DNA of 64,000 nt from NCBI RefSeq assembly GCF_030270585.1, contig NZ_BSYI01000003.1, positions 1 to 64,000 of the forward strand, read 5' to 3'. Positions 1 to 8,017 of this stretch are shown here, piece by piece. Source of the stretch: Paralimibaculum aggregatum (lineage in GTDB: Bacteria > Pseudomonadota > Alphaproteobacteria > Rhodobacterales > Rhodobacteraceae). Below the pieces are notes generated by a model that was given only the letters and a program-made list of their open reading frames with translations, had not been told where the DNA came from and ran no database searches. Position 1 is the first letter of the stretch; every line of letters begins with the position of its first letter. The translations under genes were made by a program, and so were the position numbers.

Positions 1-952
1 GGCCGCGCTCGCCGCGCTGGCCGGGGCGCTCGACGCCCCGGTGGTGCAGACCACCAATGCCCGCGGCCTGATGCACGGCGCGCCGCTCGCGGTGCCGGCG
101 AGCCCGAGCCTCGCCGCGGTGCGCGCGCTGATCGACGCCGCCGATGCCGTGCTCGCCATCGGCACCGAGCTCGGGCCGACCGACTACGACATGTATGCGC
201 GCGGCGGGCCGGCGCTGCCGGAGGCGCTGGTGCGGGTCGATATCTGCCCCGACCAGATCGCCCGCCATCCCTGCCGGATCGGCATCGCGGCGGAGGCCGG
301 CGCGGCGCTGGCGGCGCTGGCGGCGGCGCTCCCGGCCGGTGCCGCCCGCAGCCGCGATGGCGCCGCCCGCGCCGGCGCCGCCCGCAGCGCCGCCCGGGCC
401 GAGCTGGAGCCCGAGATGGCGGCCCAGCTCGCCGTGCTCGAGGCGATCCGCGACGCGGTGCCCGGCGCCATCTGCGTCGGCGACAGCACCCAGCCGATCT
501 ATGCCGGCAACCTCTTCCACGACCACGACCGCCCCGGCGGCTGGTTCAACGCGGCCACCGGCTTCGGCGCGCTCGGCTACGGCATCCCGGCCGCCATCGG
601 CGCGCAGATCGCCTGCCCCGAGGCGCCGGTGATCTGCATCGCCGGCGATGGCGGCGCGCAGTTCACCCTGCCCGAGCTGATGGCGGCGGTGCAGGAGCGG
701 CTGCCGATCGTCTTCGTGATCTGGAACAACCGCGGCTATCGCGAGATCGAGATGTTCATGCGCGCCGACGGGATCGCGCCGGTCGGCTGCGACCCGCTGC
801 CCCCGGGCTTTGCCGGGATCGCCGGGGCCTGCGGGATCGCGCACCGCGCCTGCGCCGCGACGCCGGCTGCCGTGGCCGCCGCGGTCGGCGCCGCGATGGC
901 CGAGGCACGGGTCGCTGGCGGGCCGCGGATGGTCGAAATCGAGGTGGCCTGA
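1..952 (+). CDS. thiamine-diphosphate-dependent decarboxylase/acetolactate synthase-like protein, 5' part missing
   Basis: The reading frame is open to the window edge, so the N-terminal Pyr domain and part of the middle domain lie upstream. What remains is the end of the TPP-enzyme middle domain and the full C-terminal PP domain. The ThDP/Mg motif is visible: GDGG at about nt 646-657, followed by an Asn-Asn pair near 724-729. The C-terminal part resembles 5-guanidino-2-oxopentanoate decarboxylase (AruI) and related 2-oxoacid decarboxylases more than anabolic acetolactate synthase; ilvB is present separately at 40.3 kb. The acyl-CoA dehydrogenase and acyl-CoA synthetase downstream suggest a catabolic 2-oxoacid or CoA-ester pathway. 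The substrate is not determinable here. Confidence 0.8.
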   Translation, partial: AALAALAGALDAPVVQTTNARGLMHGAPLAVPASPSLAAVRALIDAADAVLAIGTELGPTDYDMYARGGPALPEALVRVDICPDQIARHPCRIGIAAEAGAALAALAAALPAGAARSRDGAARAGAARSAARAELEPEMAAQLAVLEAIRDAVPGAICVGDSTQPIYAGNLFHDHDRPGGWFNAATGFGALGYGIPAAIGAQIACPEAPVICIAGDGGAQFTLPELMAAVQERLPIVFVIWNNRGYREIEMFMRADGIAPVGCDPLPPGFAGIAGACGIAHRACAATPAAVAAAVGAAMAEARVAGGPRMVEIEVA

Positions 953-1068
953 GCGGCGCCTGCCGCGGCAGCCTGCCGCAGGCCCCCGGCGGGCTTGCGC
1001 CGGCGTGGGGTTTTGCTCCAAGGCTGGCGCGAGGGGCCGCCGCGCCCGCAGGATGTCCGGAGGTCGAG

Positions 1069-2271
1069 ATGAGCCAGCAGGGTGATGCAGGGGCCGCGGA
1101 GGCGCCGGGCCTGTCCTTCGGGCTGTCGCCCGAGCAGACGATGATCGTCGACACCGTGCGGTCCTTCGTCGAGAACGAGATCTACCCCCACGAGGCCGAG
1201 GTGGAGCGCACCGGCACGGTGCCGCCGGCGCTGGCCGAGGCGATCCGGCAGAAGACGCTGGAGCTCGGCTTCTATGCCTGCAACTTCCCCGAGGAGGTCG
1301 GCGGCGCCGGGCTCGGCCATCTCGATTTCGCGCTGGTCGAGCGCGAGCTCGGCCGCGGCTCGATGGCGCTGACGCATTTCTTCGGCCGGCCGCAGAACAT
1401 CCTGATGGCCTGCACCGGCGAGCAGCGCGAGCGCTACCTGCTGCCGGCGGTGCGCGGCGAGCGGATGGACGCGCTGGCGATGACCGAGCCCGATGCCGGC
1501 TCCGACGTGCGCGGCATGAAGTGCAGCGCGGTGCGCGACGGCGGCGACTGGGTGGTCAACGGCACCAAGCATTTCATCTCCGGCGCCGAGCACGCGGATT
1601 TCTTCATCGTCTTCGTCGCCACCGGGGTCGACGAGACGCCGAAGGGACCGAAGAAGCGCATCACCTGCTTCCTGGTGGATCGCGGCCATCCCGGCTTCGC
1701 GGTGCGCGAGGGCTACCGCTCGGTCTCGCACCGGGGCTACAAGAACTGCATCCTCAGCTTCGACGACTGCCGCCTGCCCGATGCGCAGGTGCTCGGCGCG
1801 GTCGATGGCGGCTTCGCGGTGATGAACGAATGGCTCTATGCCACCCGCATCACCGTGGCGGCGATGGCGGTGGGCCGGGCGCGGCGCTGCTTCGACTATG
1901 CGGTCTCCTATGCCGCCGAGCGGCGCCAGTTCGGCCAGCAGATCGCCAGGTTCCAGGGCGTGAGCTTCCAGGTCGCCGACATGATCACCGAGATCGACGC
2001 GGCCGACTGGCTGACCCTGGCCGCGGCCTGGCGGCTCGACCAGGGGCTGCCGGCGAACCGCGAGATCGCCTCGGCCAAGGTCTATGCCTCGGAGATGCTC
2101 GCCCGCGTCACCGATGCGACGCTGCAGATCCATGGCGGCATGGGGCTGATGGACGATTTCCCGATCGAGCGGTTCTGGCGCGACGCCCGCGTCGAGCGGA
2201 TCTGGGACGGCACCTCCGAGATCCAGCGGCACATCATCGGGCGCGAGCTGTTCCGCCCGCTCGGCGCCTGA
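1069..2271 (+). CDS. acyl-CoA dehydrogenase family protein
   Basis: A 400-residue flavoprotein predicted to oxidise an acyl-CoA to the 2-enoyl-CoA, passing electrons to ETF. The order is an N-terminal helical domain, a middle beta domain with MTEPDAGSD (138-146, FAD/substrate contacts) and a C-terminal helical domain. The C-terminal domain has RRQFGQ (275-280), QIHGGMG (353-359) and IWDGTSEIQR (378-387). Length is normal for the family. The position that often holds the catalytic Glu (YEGT in medium-chain enzymes) reads WDGT here, with Asp380. A GGAGG-type ribosome site precedes the ATG by about 6 nt. It is followed closely by the SelW-like gene and the CoA synthetase, probably as one transcript. 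Substrate unknown. Confidence 0.9.
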   Translation: MSQQGDAGAAEAPGLSFGLSPEQTMIVDTVRSFVENEIYPHEAEVERTGTVPPALAEAIRQKTLELGFYACNFPEEVGGAGLGHLDFALVERELGRGSMALTHFFGRPQNILMACTGEQRERYLLPAVRGERMDALAMTEPDAGSDVRGMKCSAVRDGGDWVVNGTKHFISGAEHADFFIVFVATGVDETPKGPKKRITCFLVDRGHPGFAVREGYRSVSHRGYKNCILSFDDCRLPDAQVLGAVDGGFAVMNEWLYATRITVAAMAVGRARRCFDYAVSYAAERRQFGQQIARFQGVSFQVADMITEIDAADWLTLAAAWRLDQGLPANREIASAKVYASEMLARVTDATLQIHGGMGLMDDFPIERFWRDARVERIWDGTSEIQRHIIGRELFRPLGA

Positions 2272-2279
2272 GGCGGGCG

Positions 2280-2561
2280 ATGGCGGGGCCGGTCCTGACC
2301 ATCGAGTACTGCACCGGGTGCAACTGGCTGCTGCGCGCCGCCTGGCTGGCGCAGGAGGCGCTCTCGACCTTCGGGCGCGATCTCGGCCAGGTCGCGCTGG
2401 TGCCGGGGGAGGGCGGGGTCTTCGAGATCCGGCTCGACGGCGAGACGCTGTGGGAGCGCAGGCGCGACGGCGGCTTTCCCGAGGCGAAGGCGCTCAAGCA
2501 GCGCATCCGCGACCGGATCGACCCGGCCCGCGATCTCGGCCATGTCGATGCCGGGCGCTGA
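2280..2561 (+). CDS. SelW/Rdx-family thioredoxin-like protein (cysteine form)
   Basis: A 93-residue protein of the SelT/SelW/SelH (Rdx) family. The signature is a CxxC redox pair near the N terminus, YCTGC with Cys11 and Cys14, followed by the typical small alpha/beta fold with an ExRLDG strand and a basic C-terminal helix. Both active-site positions use ordinary Cys codons, so it is not a selenoprotein. The start lies 9 nt after the acyl-CoA dehydrogenase stop, and the 3' end overlaps the next start by 20 nt, implying translational coupling. Family members are assumed to act in thiol redox reactions; the partner here is unknown. Confidence 0.8.
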   Translation: MAGPVLTIEYCTGCNWLLRAAWLAQEALSTFGRDLGQVALVPGEGGVFEIRLDGETLWERRRDGGFPEAKALKQRIRDRIDPARDLGHVDAGR

Positions 2562-4623
2562 CGCGGGCGCCCCGCGCGCCGGGCTCGACCGGCTGCTGCG
2601 GCCGGCCTCGATCGCGGTGATCGGCGGCGGCGGCTGGTGCGCCAACGTGATCCGGGAATGCGCCCGGATCGGCTTTGCCGGCGCGATCTGGCCGGTGCAT
2701 CCGAGCCGCCGCGAGATCGCCGGGCTCCCGGTCTACGCCTCCGTCGAGGCGCTGCCGGAGGCGCCGGACGCCGCCTTCATCGGCATCAACCGCGAGGCCA
2801 CGGTGGCGGCGGTGCGGGCGCTCGGCCGGCGCGGCGCCGGCGGCGCGGTGTGCTTCGCCTCGGGCTTCCGCGAGGCGGCGGCGGAGCTTGCCGATGGCGG
2901 CGATCTCGAGGCGGCGCTGCTCGAGGCGGCCGGCGGCATGCGCCTGCTCGGGCCCAACTGCTACGGCTTCATCAACGCGCTCGACGGCGCCGCGCTCTGG
3001 CCCGACCAGCACGGCGCGGTGCGGGTGGAGCGCGGCGCGGCGCTGATCACCCAGTCCTCCAACATCGCGATCAACCTCACCATGCAGCGCCGCGGGCTGC
3101 CGCTGGCCTATGTGGTGACCGCCGGCAACCAGGCCGATACCGACCTCTCGGAGATCGCCCGCGGGCTGCTCGCCGATCCGCGGGTGACGGCACTCGGGCT
3201 GCATATCGAGGGGATCCGCGATCTCGCCGGCTTCGAGGCGATGGCGGCGGAGGCGCGGGCGCGCGGCAAGCCGGTGGTGGCGCTGAAGATTGGCCGCTCC
3301 GCCGCGGCGCAGGCCGCCACGGTCTCGCACACCGCCTCGCTGGCCGGCAGCGATGCCGGGGCGCGGGCGCTGCTGGCGCGGCTCGGCATCGGCCAGGTGG
3401 AGAGCCTTTCGGCGCTGCTCGAGGCGCTGAAGCTGCTGCATCTCGCCGGGCCGCTCGGCTCGGGGCGGATCGCCTCGATGTCGTGCTCCGGCGGCGAGGC
3501 CAGCCTGATGGCCGACAGCGCGCTCGGCACCGGGCTCGAGTTCCCGCCGCTCGGCGCGGCGCAGCGGGCCGACCTGCGCGCCGTGCTCGGGCCGAAGGTG
3601 GCGCTGGCGAACCCGCTCGACTACCACACCTATATCTGGGGAGACCGTGAAAAACTCGCCGCCTGTTTCACGGCAATGATGGAGCCGGCGCTCGCCATGG
3701 GCTGCCTGGTGCTGGATTTCCCGCGCGAGGACCGCTGCGACGCCGCCGACTGGGCGCAGGTGATCGACGCCGTGGCCGAGGCGCGGGCGGCGCGCGGGGT
3801 GCCGATGGCGATCCTGGCGAGCCTGCCCGAGACGATGCCGGAGGCGACCGCCGAGGCGATCGCGGCGCGCGGCATCGTGCCGTTCTGCGGCCTCGCCGAG
3901 GGGCTCGCGGCGATGGCGGCGGGGGCGCGGATCGGCGCCGCCTGGGCCGCGCCGGAGGCCGCGCCGCTCTGGCTGCCGGGGCCGGCGGCGGCGGCCTCGC
4001 GCACGCTCTCGGAGGCCGAGGCGAAGGCGGCGCTCGCGGCGCATGGGCTCGCGGTGCCGCGGGCGCAGCGCGCCGACAGCCCGGCCGCGGCGGCCGCGGC
4101 GGCGGCGGAGATCGGCTTTCCGGTGGTGCTCAAGGGCGAGGGGATCGCGCACAAGACCGAGGCCGGCGCGGTGGCGCTGGGCCTTGCCGATGCGGCGGCG
4201 GTGGCGGCCGCGGCGGCGCGGATGCCGGCCACCCGCTTCCTGGTGGAGGAGATGGTCGCCGGCACCGCGGCGGAGCTGCTGATCGGCGTGGTGCGCGACC
4301 CGGCGCATGGCTTCGTGATGACCCTCGGCGCCGGCGGCGTGCTGACCGAGCTGCTGCGCGACAGCGTCTCGCTGCTGCTGCCGGCGGGCGCGGCGGAGAT
4401 CCGCGCGGCGCTGTCGGGGCTGCGCATCGCGCCGCTGCTCGCGGGCTATCGCGGCAAGCCGGGGGCGGATCTCGATGCGGTGGTGGCGGCGGCGCTGGCG
4501 GTGCAGGCCTATGTCGGGGCCAACCGGGAGCGGCTGCAGGAGGTCGAGGTCAACCCGCTGCTCTGCGGGCCGCGCGGGGCGATGGCGGCGGATGCGCTGG
4601 TCCGGCTCGCCGCGGCGGGCTGA
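2542..4623 (+). CDS. acetate--CoA ligase (NDP-forming) family acyl-CoA synthetase
   Basis: A 693-residue single-chain NDP-forming acyl-CoA synthetase with both alpha and beta parts. It has an N-terminal CoA-binding Rossmann domain (IAVIGGGG motif near residue 20) and a succinyl-CoA-ligase-like domain in which His263 within SHTASLAG matches the phosphorylated His of the family. The C-terminal ATP-grasp domain covers about residues 480-690 (PVVLKGEG...HKTEAG). It would make an acyl-CoA from acid, CoA and ATP, or run in reverse. The ATG overlaps the SelW-like gene by 20 nt; a second ATG two codons on is an alternative. Adjacent acyl-CoA dehydrogenase and 2-oxoacid enzyme genes indicate a shared catabolic route with unknown substrate. 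Confidence 0.88.
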   Translation: MSMPGADAGAPRAGLDRLLRPASIAVIGGGGWCANVIRECARIGFAGAIWPVHPSRREIAGLPVYASVEALPEAPDAAFIGINREATVAAVRALGRRGAGGAVCFASGFREAAAELADGGDLEAALLEAAGGMRLLGPNCYGFINALDGAALWPDQHGAVRVERGAALITQSSNIAINLTMQRRGLPLAYVVTAGNQADTDLSEIARGLLADPRVTALGLHIEGIRDLAGFEAMAAEARARGKPVVALKIGRSAAAQAATVSHTASLAGSDAGARALLARLGIGQVESLSALLEALKLLHLAGPLGSGRIASMSCSGGEASLMADSALGTGLEFPPLGAAQRADLRAVLGPKVALANPLDYHTYIWGDREKLAACFTAMMEPALAMGCLVLDFPREDRCDAADWAQVIDAVAEARAARGVPMAILASLPETMPEATAEAIAARGIVPFCGLAEGLAAMAAGARIGAAWAAPEAAPLWLPGPAAAASRTLSEAEAKAALAAHGLAVPRAQRADSPAAAAAAAAEIGFPVVLKGEGIAHKTEAGAVALGLADAAAVAAAAARMPATRFLVEEMVAGTAAELLIGVVRDPAHGFVMTLGAGGVLTELLRDSVSLLLPAGAAEIRAALSGLRIAPLLAGYRGKPGADLDAVVAAALAVQAYVGANRERLQEVEVNPLLCGPRGAMAADALVRLAAAG

Positions 4624-4630
4624 GCCGGGC

Positions 4631-5002
4631 TCAGGCGGACTGGATGAGCTCGGGCAGCGTGTCGATGTAATGCGCCACCGCCGCGGGATCGGCATGGGGG
4701 CGGAACACCGTGCAATGCGCGCATGCCCCGGTGCCGATGGCGGCGCAGATCTGGTCCTTGACGCCGCCGAGCACGATCACCCGCGCCCCGGGCTGGCGCC
4801 GGGCGGCGGCGCGCGCCACCGCCTCGCCGGTGCCGTCGCTGAGCCGGCTCGCGGTCAGCACCACGTCGAAGCGCACCCGGTCGAGCAGGCTCCGGGCCTC
4901 GGCGGCGCTGGCGGCGATCTCGGTCTCGATGTCGCGCTCGGCGCAGGCGGCCCGGCACTTCTCGGCGAGGGCCATGTTGCTCTTGACGATCAGGCACCGC
5001 AT
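4631..5002 (-). CDS. degenerate receiver-domain-like protein, Cys-rich
   Basis: A 123-residue protein with the alternating beta/alpha pattern of a response-regulator receiver domain (LIVKSN strand at the start, FDVVLTASRLSDGTG in the middle, VIVLGG strand). The position normally occupied by the phosphoacceptor Asp is Ala51, and the N-terminal acidic pair is missing, so phosphotransfer is unlikely. It has six cysteines (3, 16, 20, 86, 94, 97); the last three could form a redox or metal site. A strong AAGGAG site precedes the ATG. There is no output domain and no histidine kinase nearby. It is transcribed in the same direction as the membrane protein upstream, 102 nt away. Function unknown. Confidence 0.65.
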   Translation of the reverse strand: MRCLIVKSNMALAEKCRAACAERDIETEIAASAAEARSLLDRVRFDVVLTASRLSDGTGEAVARAAARRQPGARVIVLGGVKDQICAAIGTGACAHCTVFRPHADPAAVAHYIDTLPELIQSA

Positions 5003-5104
5003 GATTCGCTCCTTTCGCTGACGCCGGTCCAGCTTGTCCGATTGCGGTGAATGAGTGGCTGATCGGTATCGCTAACGGTTCGTTGCTTTCGTGCCGCCGC
5101 GGGC

Positions 5105-6223
5105 TCAGCCGCCGGCGGGGCGGCGCAGGCGCAGGCGCAGCACCGCGCGCCGCGGCCGCGCCGGACGCGCCGGGCGGGGCGGCCGGGCCGGGCCGGGCTG
5201 CGGCCCCGGCGCCGCCGGAAACAGCTTTGCATAGCGGGCGCGGGCGTCGATGCGGGTGTTCTCGAAGGCGATCAGCGCGCGCACCGCCGGGCCGATCTCG
5301 CGCTGCGCCAGCACCGCCGCCACCAGCGCGCCGAGGCTCAGCTCGCCCATCGCCGCGAGCAGCCCGCCGGCGCCGATCAGGATCAGCGGCGTCGCGCCGA
5401 CCATCAGGTTGGCGAGCAGCTTGAGCAGGAACTTGATCCGGCCGTGGCGCAGCCGGAGCCGCTCGAGGGCGGCGCAGTCGCGCAGCACGCCGGCGATCGG
5501 CGCGAGGTCGATGAGCTGGCCGTTGAGCTGGCGCACCAGGCCGATCCGCTCGCGGGCGATCTCCGAGGCGCGCTGCTGCAGCGGGCGCAGCGCGACGATG
5601 TTGGCCGCCACGATAAGCCCGGAAATCGCCGCCAGCGCGACATGCTCGCGGCCGAGGAACAGCAGCACCACGGCGAGGGTGCCGATCTGCAGCAGCGGCG
5701 TCGCCACCAGCTCCGAGGCGAGCCCGCCGATGATCTCGAGCTCCTGGGTGAGCACCGGGCCGAGCTGGCGCCGCGCGCCGCCGCTGCCGGCGCCGCGCAG
5801 CACCCGCAGCCGCAGCCGGCGGCGCATCCGCTCGGCGGCCCGGATGCGCAGGATGTTGAGCAGGTATTTCGCCGCTCCGTGCAGCGCCAGCACCGCGAGG
5901 CCGAGCGCCACGCCCTGCAGCAGCCGGGTCTGCAGCATGCAGGCCCCGGCCGGGCCGTCGCCCATGCGCAGCAGGTCGATCAGGTGCTTGGGCAGGCTCA
6001 CCGCGGCATAGGCGATCGGCATGATCCCGAGCGCCAGGGCGCAGATCGCGAGCTGGCCGAAGGCGCCGGCGCGCAGGATCTCGCGCTCCAGCCCGCCGGG
6101 GGCGGCGGGGCCGGCGGGGGCGCGCCGCACCCGGCGGGGCGCGGCGATGCGCCGGCGGCTGCGGCGCGGGTCGGCCGGGCGCTGGCCGCGCGGGGTCCGG
6201 CTGTCGGAGCTGGTCCAGCCCAT
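5105..6223 (-). CDS. ABC-exporter-type transmembrane domain protein lacking an ATPase domain
   Basis: A 372-residue membrane protein. After a basic, Arg/Pro-rich N-terminal tail of about 45 residues come roughly six hydrophobic segments in the order typical of type IV ABC exporter membrane domains. These include a long amphipathic stretch (KYLLNILRIRAAERMRRRLR) and a QELEIIGGLASELVATPLLQ coupling-like region. The chain ends in a Pro/Arg-rich tail where a nucleotide-binding domain would start; no Walker A or signature motif is present there or in the neighbouring gene. It may therefore be a non-transporting relic, or may pair with an ATPase encoded elsewhere. The start is preceded by a GGAGAGGAG-like site. 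Confidence 0.6.
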   Translation of the reverse strand: MGWTSSDSRTPRGQRPADPRRSRRRIAAPRRVRRAPAGPAAPGGLEREILRAGAFGQLAICALALGIMPIAYAAVSLPKHLIDLLRMGDGPAGACMLQTRLLQGVALGLAVLALHGAAKYLLNILRIRAAERMRRRLRLRVLRGAGSGGARRQLGPVLTQELEIIGGLASELVATPLLQIGTLAVVLLFLGREHVALAAISGLIVAANIVALRPLQQRASEIARERIGLVRQLNGQLIDLAPIAGVLRDCAALERLRLRHGRIKFLLKLLANLMVGATPLILIGAGGLLAAMGELSLGALVAAVLAQREIGPAVRALIAFENTRIDARARYAKLFPAAPGPQPGPARPPRPARPARPRRAVLRLRLRRPAGG

Positions 6224-6822
6224 CTCGCATCTCCTCTCCGGGGTCCGGGCAGGGGCCCGATGCCGCCTGCCGTCTGGTCCGGACGGCGCCGATCTAGGGA
6301 GCGCGGGTTGCAGGCAGGTGTCGCCGGCAGAGGCAACAGGGTTTCGATTGTATCAGGGCGGGCGCCGGCGCCCCCGCTCGGCCACGGGCCGGCCGTGCAC
6401 CGCCAGTCCGCGCGGGCCGTTCCGCGGCGGCAGCGCATTTCGGGCCGCCCGCCAGTCGGGAAGGCCGGGTGGGCCGGTCGGGGAGGTGCAGGGCCAGGTA
6501 GGGAGGGTGTCGGCACGCTTCGTGGCGTCGCCTGGCCGGGAATGCGCCGAGATCCATGCGGCCGGGGTCGGGGATCGGGACCGCCGGATTGCACGCCTCG
6601 CCGGAGCCGCGGTGGGTCGGCGCGATCCGGCGGGGCGCTTCGCCGAGGACGGTCGGACCCCTCTCAAGCCAATGGAAGGCATGGGAAGGCGGCGGCGTGT
6701 CGGCGGGCAGGCCGGTGCCCGGACCGGCCTCCACAGGCGGCAACGGAGCGAGGGGACGGAACCGCCGGTCCATCCGTCCGGTTCGCGGCTACCTAGGCGC
6801 CTCGGCTACACAGGGCGGGCGC
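6224..6822. other. intergenic region without a recognisable gene
   Basis: About 600 nt between the divergent ABC-like membrane gene and the tRNA. Long open frames exist on both strands, but their translations are Arg/Pro/Gly-rich and show no domain, no ribosome site and no codon-position bias that I can argue for. I see no terminator or repeat. It may hold the promoter of the minus-strand genes at its left end. Confidence 0.5.
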
Positions 6823-6907
6823 TGGTGCGGGCGGCGGGACTCGAACCCGCACGGCCAGGGCCTCCGGATTTTAAGTCCGGTATGTCTACCAGTTCCATCA
6901 CGCCCGC
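6823..6907 (-). tRNA. tRNA-Leu (anticodon UAA)
   Basis: On the minus strand the sequence folds as a class II tRNA. The acceptor stem is GCGGGCG paired with CGCCCGC, and the anticodon stem CCGGA/TCCGG encloses loop CTTAAAA (anticodon TAA). There is a short variable arm, and a T arm GCGGG-TTCGAGT-CCCGC. The discriminator is A and the 3' CCA is encoded in the DNA (complement of 6823-6825). It reads UUA codons, and UUG by wobble, which are rare in this GC-rich genome. It stands alone with no other tRNA beside it. Confidence 0.96.
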
Positions 6908-7052
6908 ATGCCGGCTCCGGCTTCTGCGGTCTGCCACGGCGGCGCCGGTCCGGGCAAGCGGGGAGGCGGCCGGGGCGGCGGCCGGGCAGGGGGCTTGCGC
7001 GCCCCGGCGGCCATCGGCTCTATGGGCGGGCCGCAACCCGAGGGAGTTTTCC

Positions 7053-8000
7053 ATGGCCGCCGATACCAGCCAGAGCCGGGCGCCGTCGCCCTTCGACCCG
7101 GCCGCGGTGGAGCCCGAGACCGCCGCCTTCAACGCCGCGCTCGAGGCGCAGCTCGCCGAGCTGCCGCGGCCGATGGACCTGCCGGTCGCGCTGACCCGGC
7201 GGGCGCGCGCCGAGGGGCGCGGGGTGTTCCCGCTGCAGGGCCCGCGCGACACCGCGCACTGGGTCGAGGACGGGCCGGCGGGGCTGCGCCTCACGCCGGG
7301 GCCGGGCGCGCCGCGCGGCACCTATCTGCACATCCATGGCGGCGGCTGGACCTTCAACGCCCCCGAGCAGTACGACGCGACCAACCGGATGCTGGCCGAG
7401 GCCGCGGGCTGCGACGTCGTCTCGGTGCGCTACCGCCTCGGGCCGGAGCACCGCTGGCCGGCCTGCGCCGAGGACTGCCTGGCCGCGGCGCAATGGGTGC
7501 TGGAGACCCGGCCCGGCCCGGTGGTGATCGGCGGCGAGAGCGCCGGCGCGCATCTCGCGCTGGTGACGCTGCTGGCGCTGCGCGATGCCGGGCGGATCGG
7601 CCGGGTCGCCGGCGCCGCGCTGTCCTACGGCATGTACGACCTGCGCGGCACGCCCTCGCTGCGCAACTGGGGCGAGCGGTATCTGATCCTCTCGACGCCG
7701 GTGGTGGACTGGTTCGTCGGCAACCTGATGGGCGGGCGGGAGCGCGGCGATCCGGCGGCCTCGCCGCTGCTGGCCGATCTCGCGGGCCTGCCGCCGGCGC
7801 TGCTCCAGGTCGGCACGGCGGACCCGCTGCTGGACGATTCGCTGTTCCTCGCGGCGCGGCTCGAGGCGGCCGGCGGCGCGGCGGAGCTGCAGGTGGCGCC
7901 GGGCGGTGTGCATGCCTTCGACCAGTTCGATCTCGGCATCGCGCGCAAGGCGCTGGCGGCGCGGGCGGGCTTCCTGAAGGCGCGGCTGGCGGCGGGCTGA
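7053..8000 (+). CDS. alpha/beta hydrolase, hormone-sensitive-lipase-like family
   Basis: A 315-residue esterase-like protein of the alpha/beta hydrolase fold-3 (HSL) group. The oxyanion-hole motif HGGGW is at 95-99, the nucleophile elbow GESAG has Ser163, and the likely acid and base are Asp257 (ADPLLDD) and His287 (GGVHAFDQF). Length is usual for the family. There is no signal peptide, so it is probably cytosolic. The ATG was chosen because AGGGAG lies 6 nt upstream; the frame is open further back but runs through the tRNA. It is convergent with the gamma-glutamyltransferase. The natural ester substrate is unknown. Confidence 0.88.
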   Translation: MAADTSQSRAPSPFDPAAVEPETAAFNAALEAQLAELPRPMDLPVALTRRARAEGRGVFPLQGPRDTAHWVEDGPAGLRLTPGPGAPRGTYLHIHGGGWTFNAPEQYDATNRMLAEAAGCDVVSVRYRLGPEHRWPACAEDCLAAAQWVLETRPGPVVIGGESAGAHLALVTLLALRDAGRIGRVAGAALSYGMYDLRGTPSLRNWGERYLILSTPVVDWFVGNLMGGRERGDPAASPLLADLAGLPPALLQVGTADPLLDDSLFLAARLEAAGGAAELQVAPGGVHAFDQFDLGIARKALAARAGFLKARLAAG

Positions 8001-8017
8001 GCCGGCGCCCGGACCGG

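Noticed and set aside
2310-2321. Selenocysteine in the SelW-like protein
   Set aside because: Both CxxC positions are TGC codons; there is no in-frame TGA.
6294-6773. 159-codon minus-strand gene before the tRNA
   Set aside because: No ribosome site, no domain, and composition typical of random GC-rich sequence.
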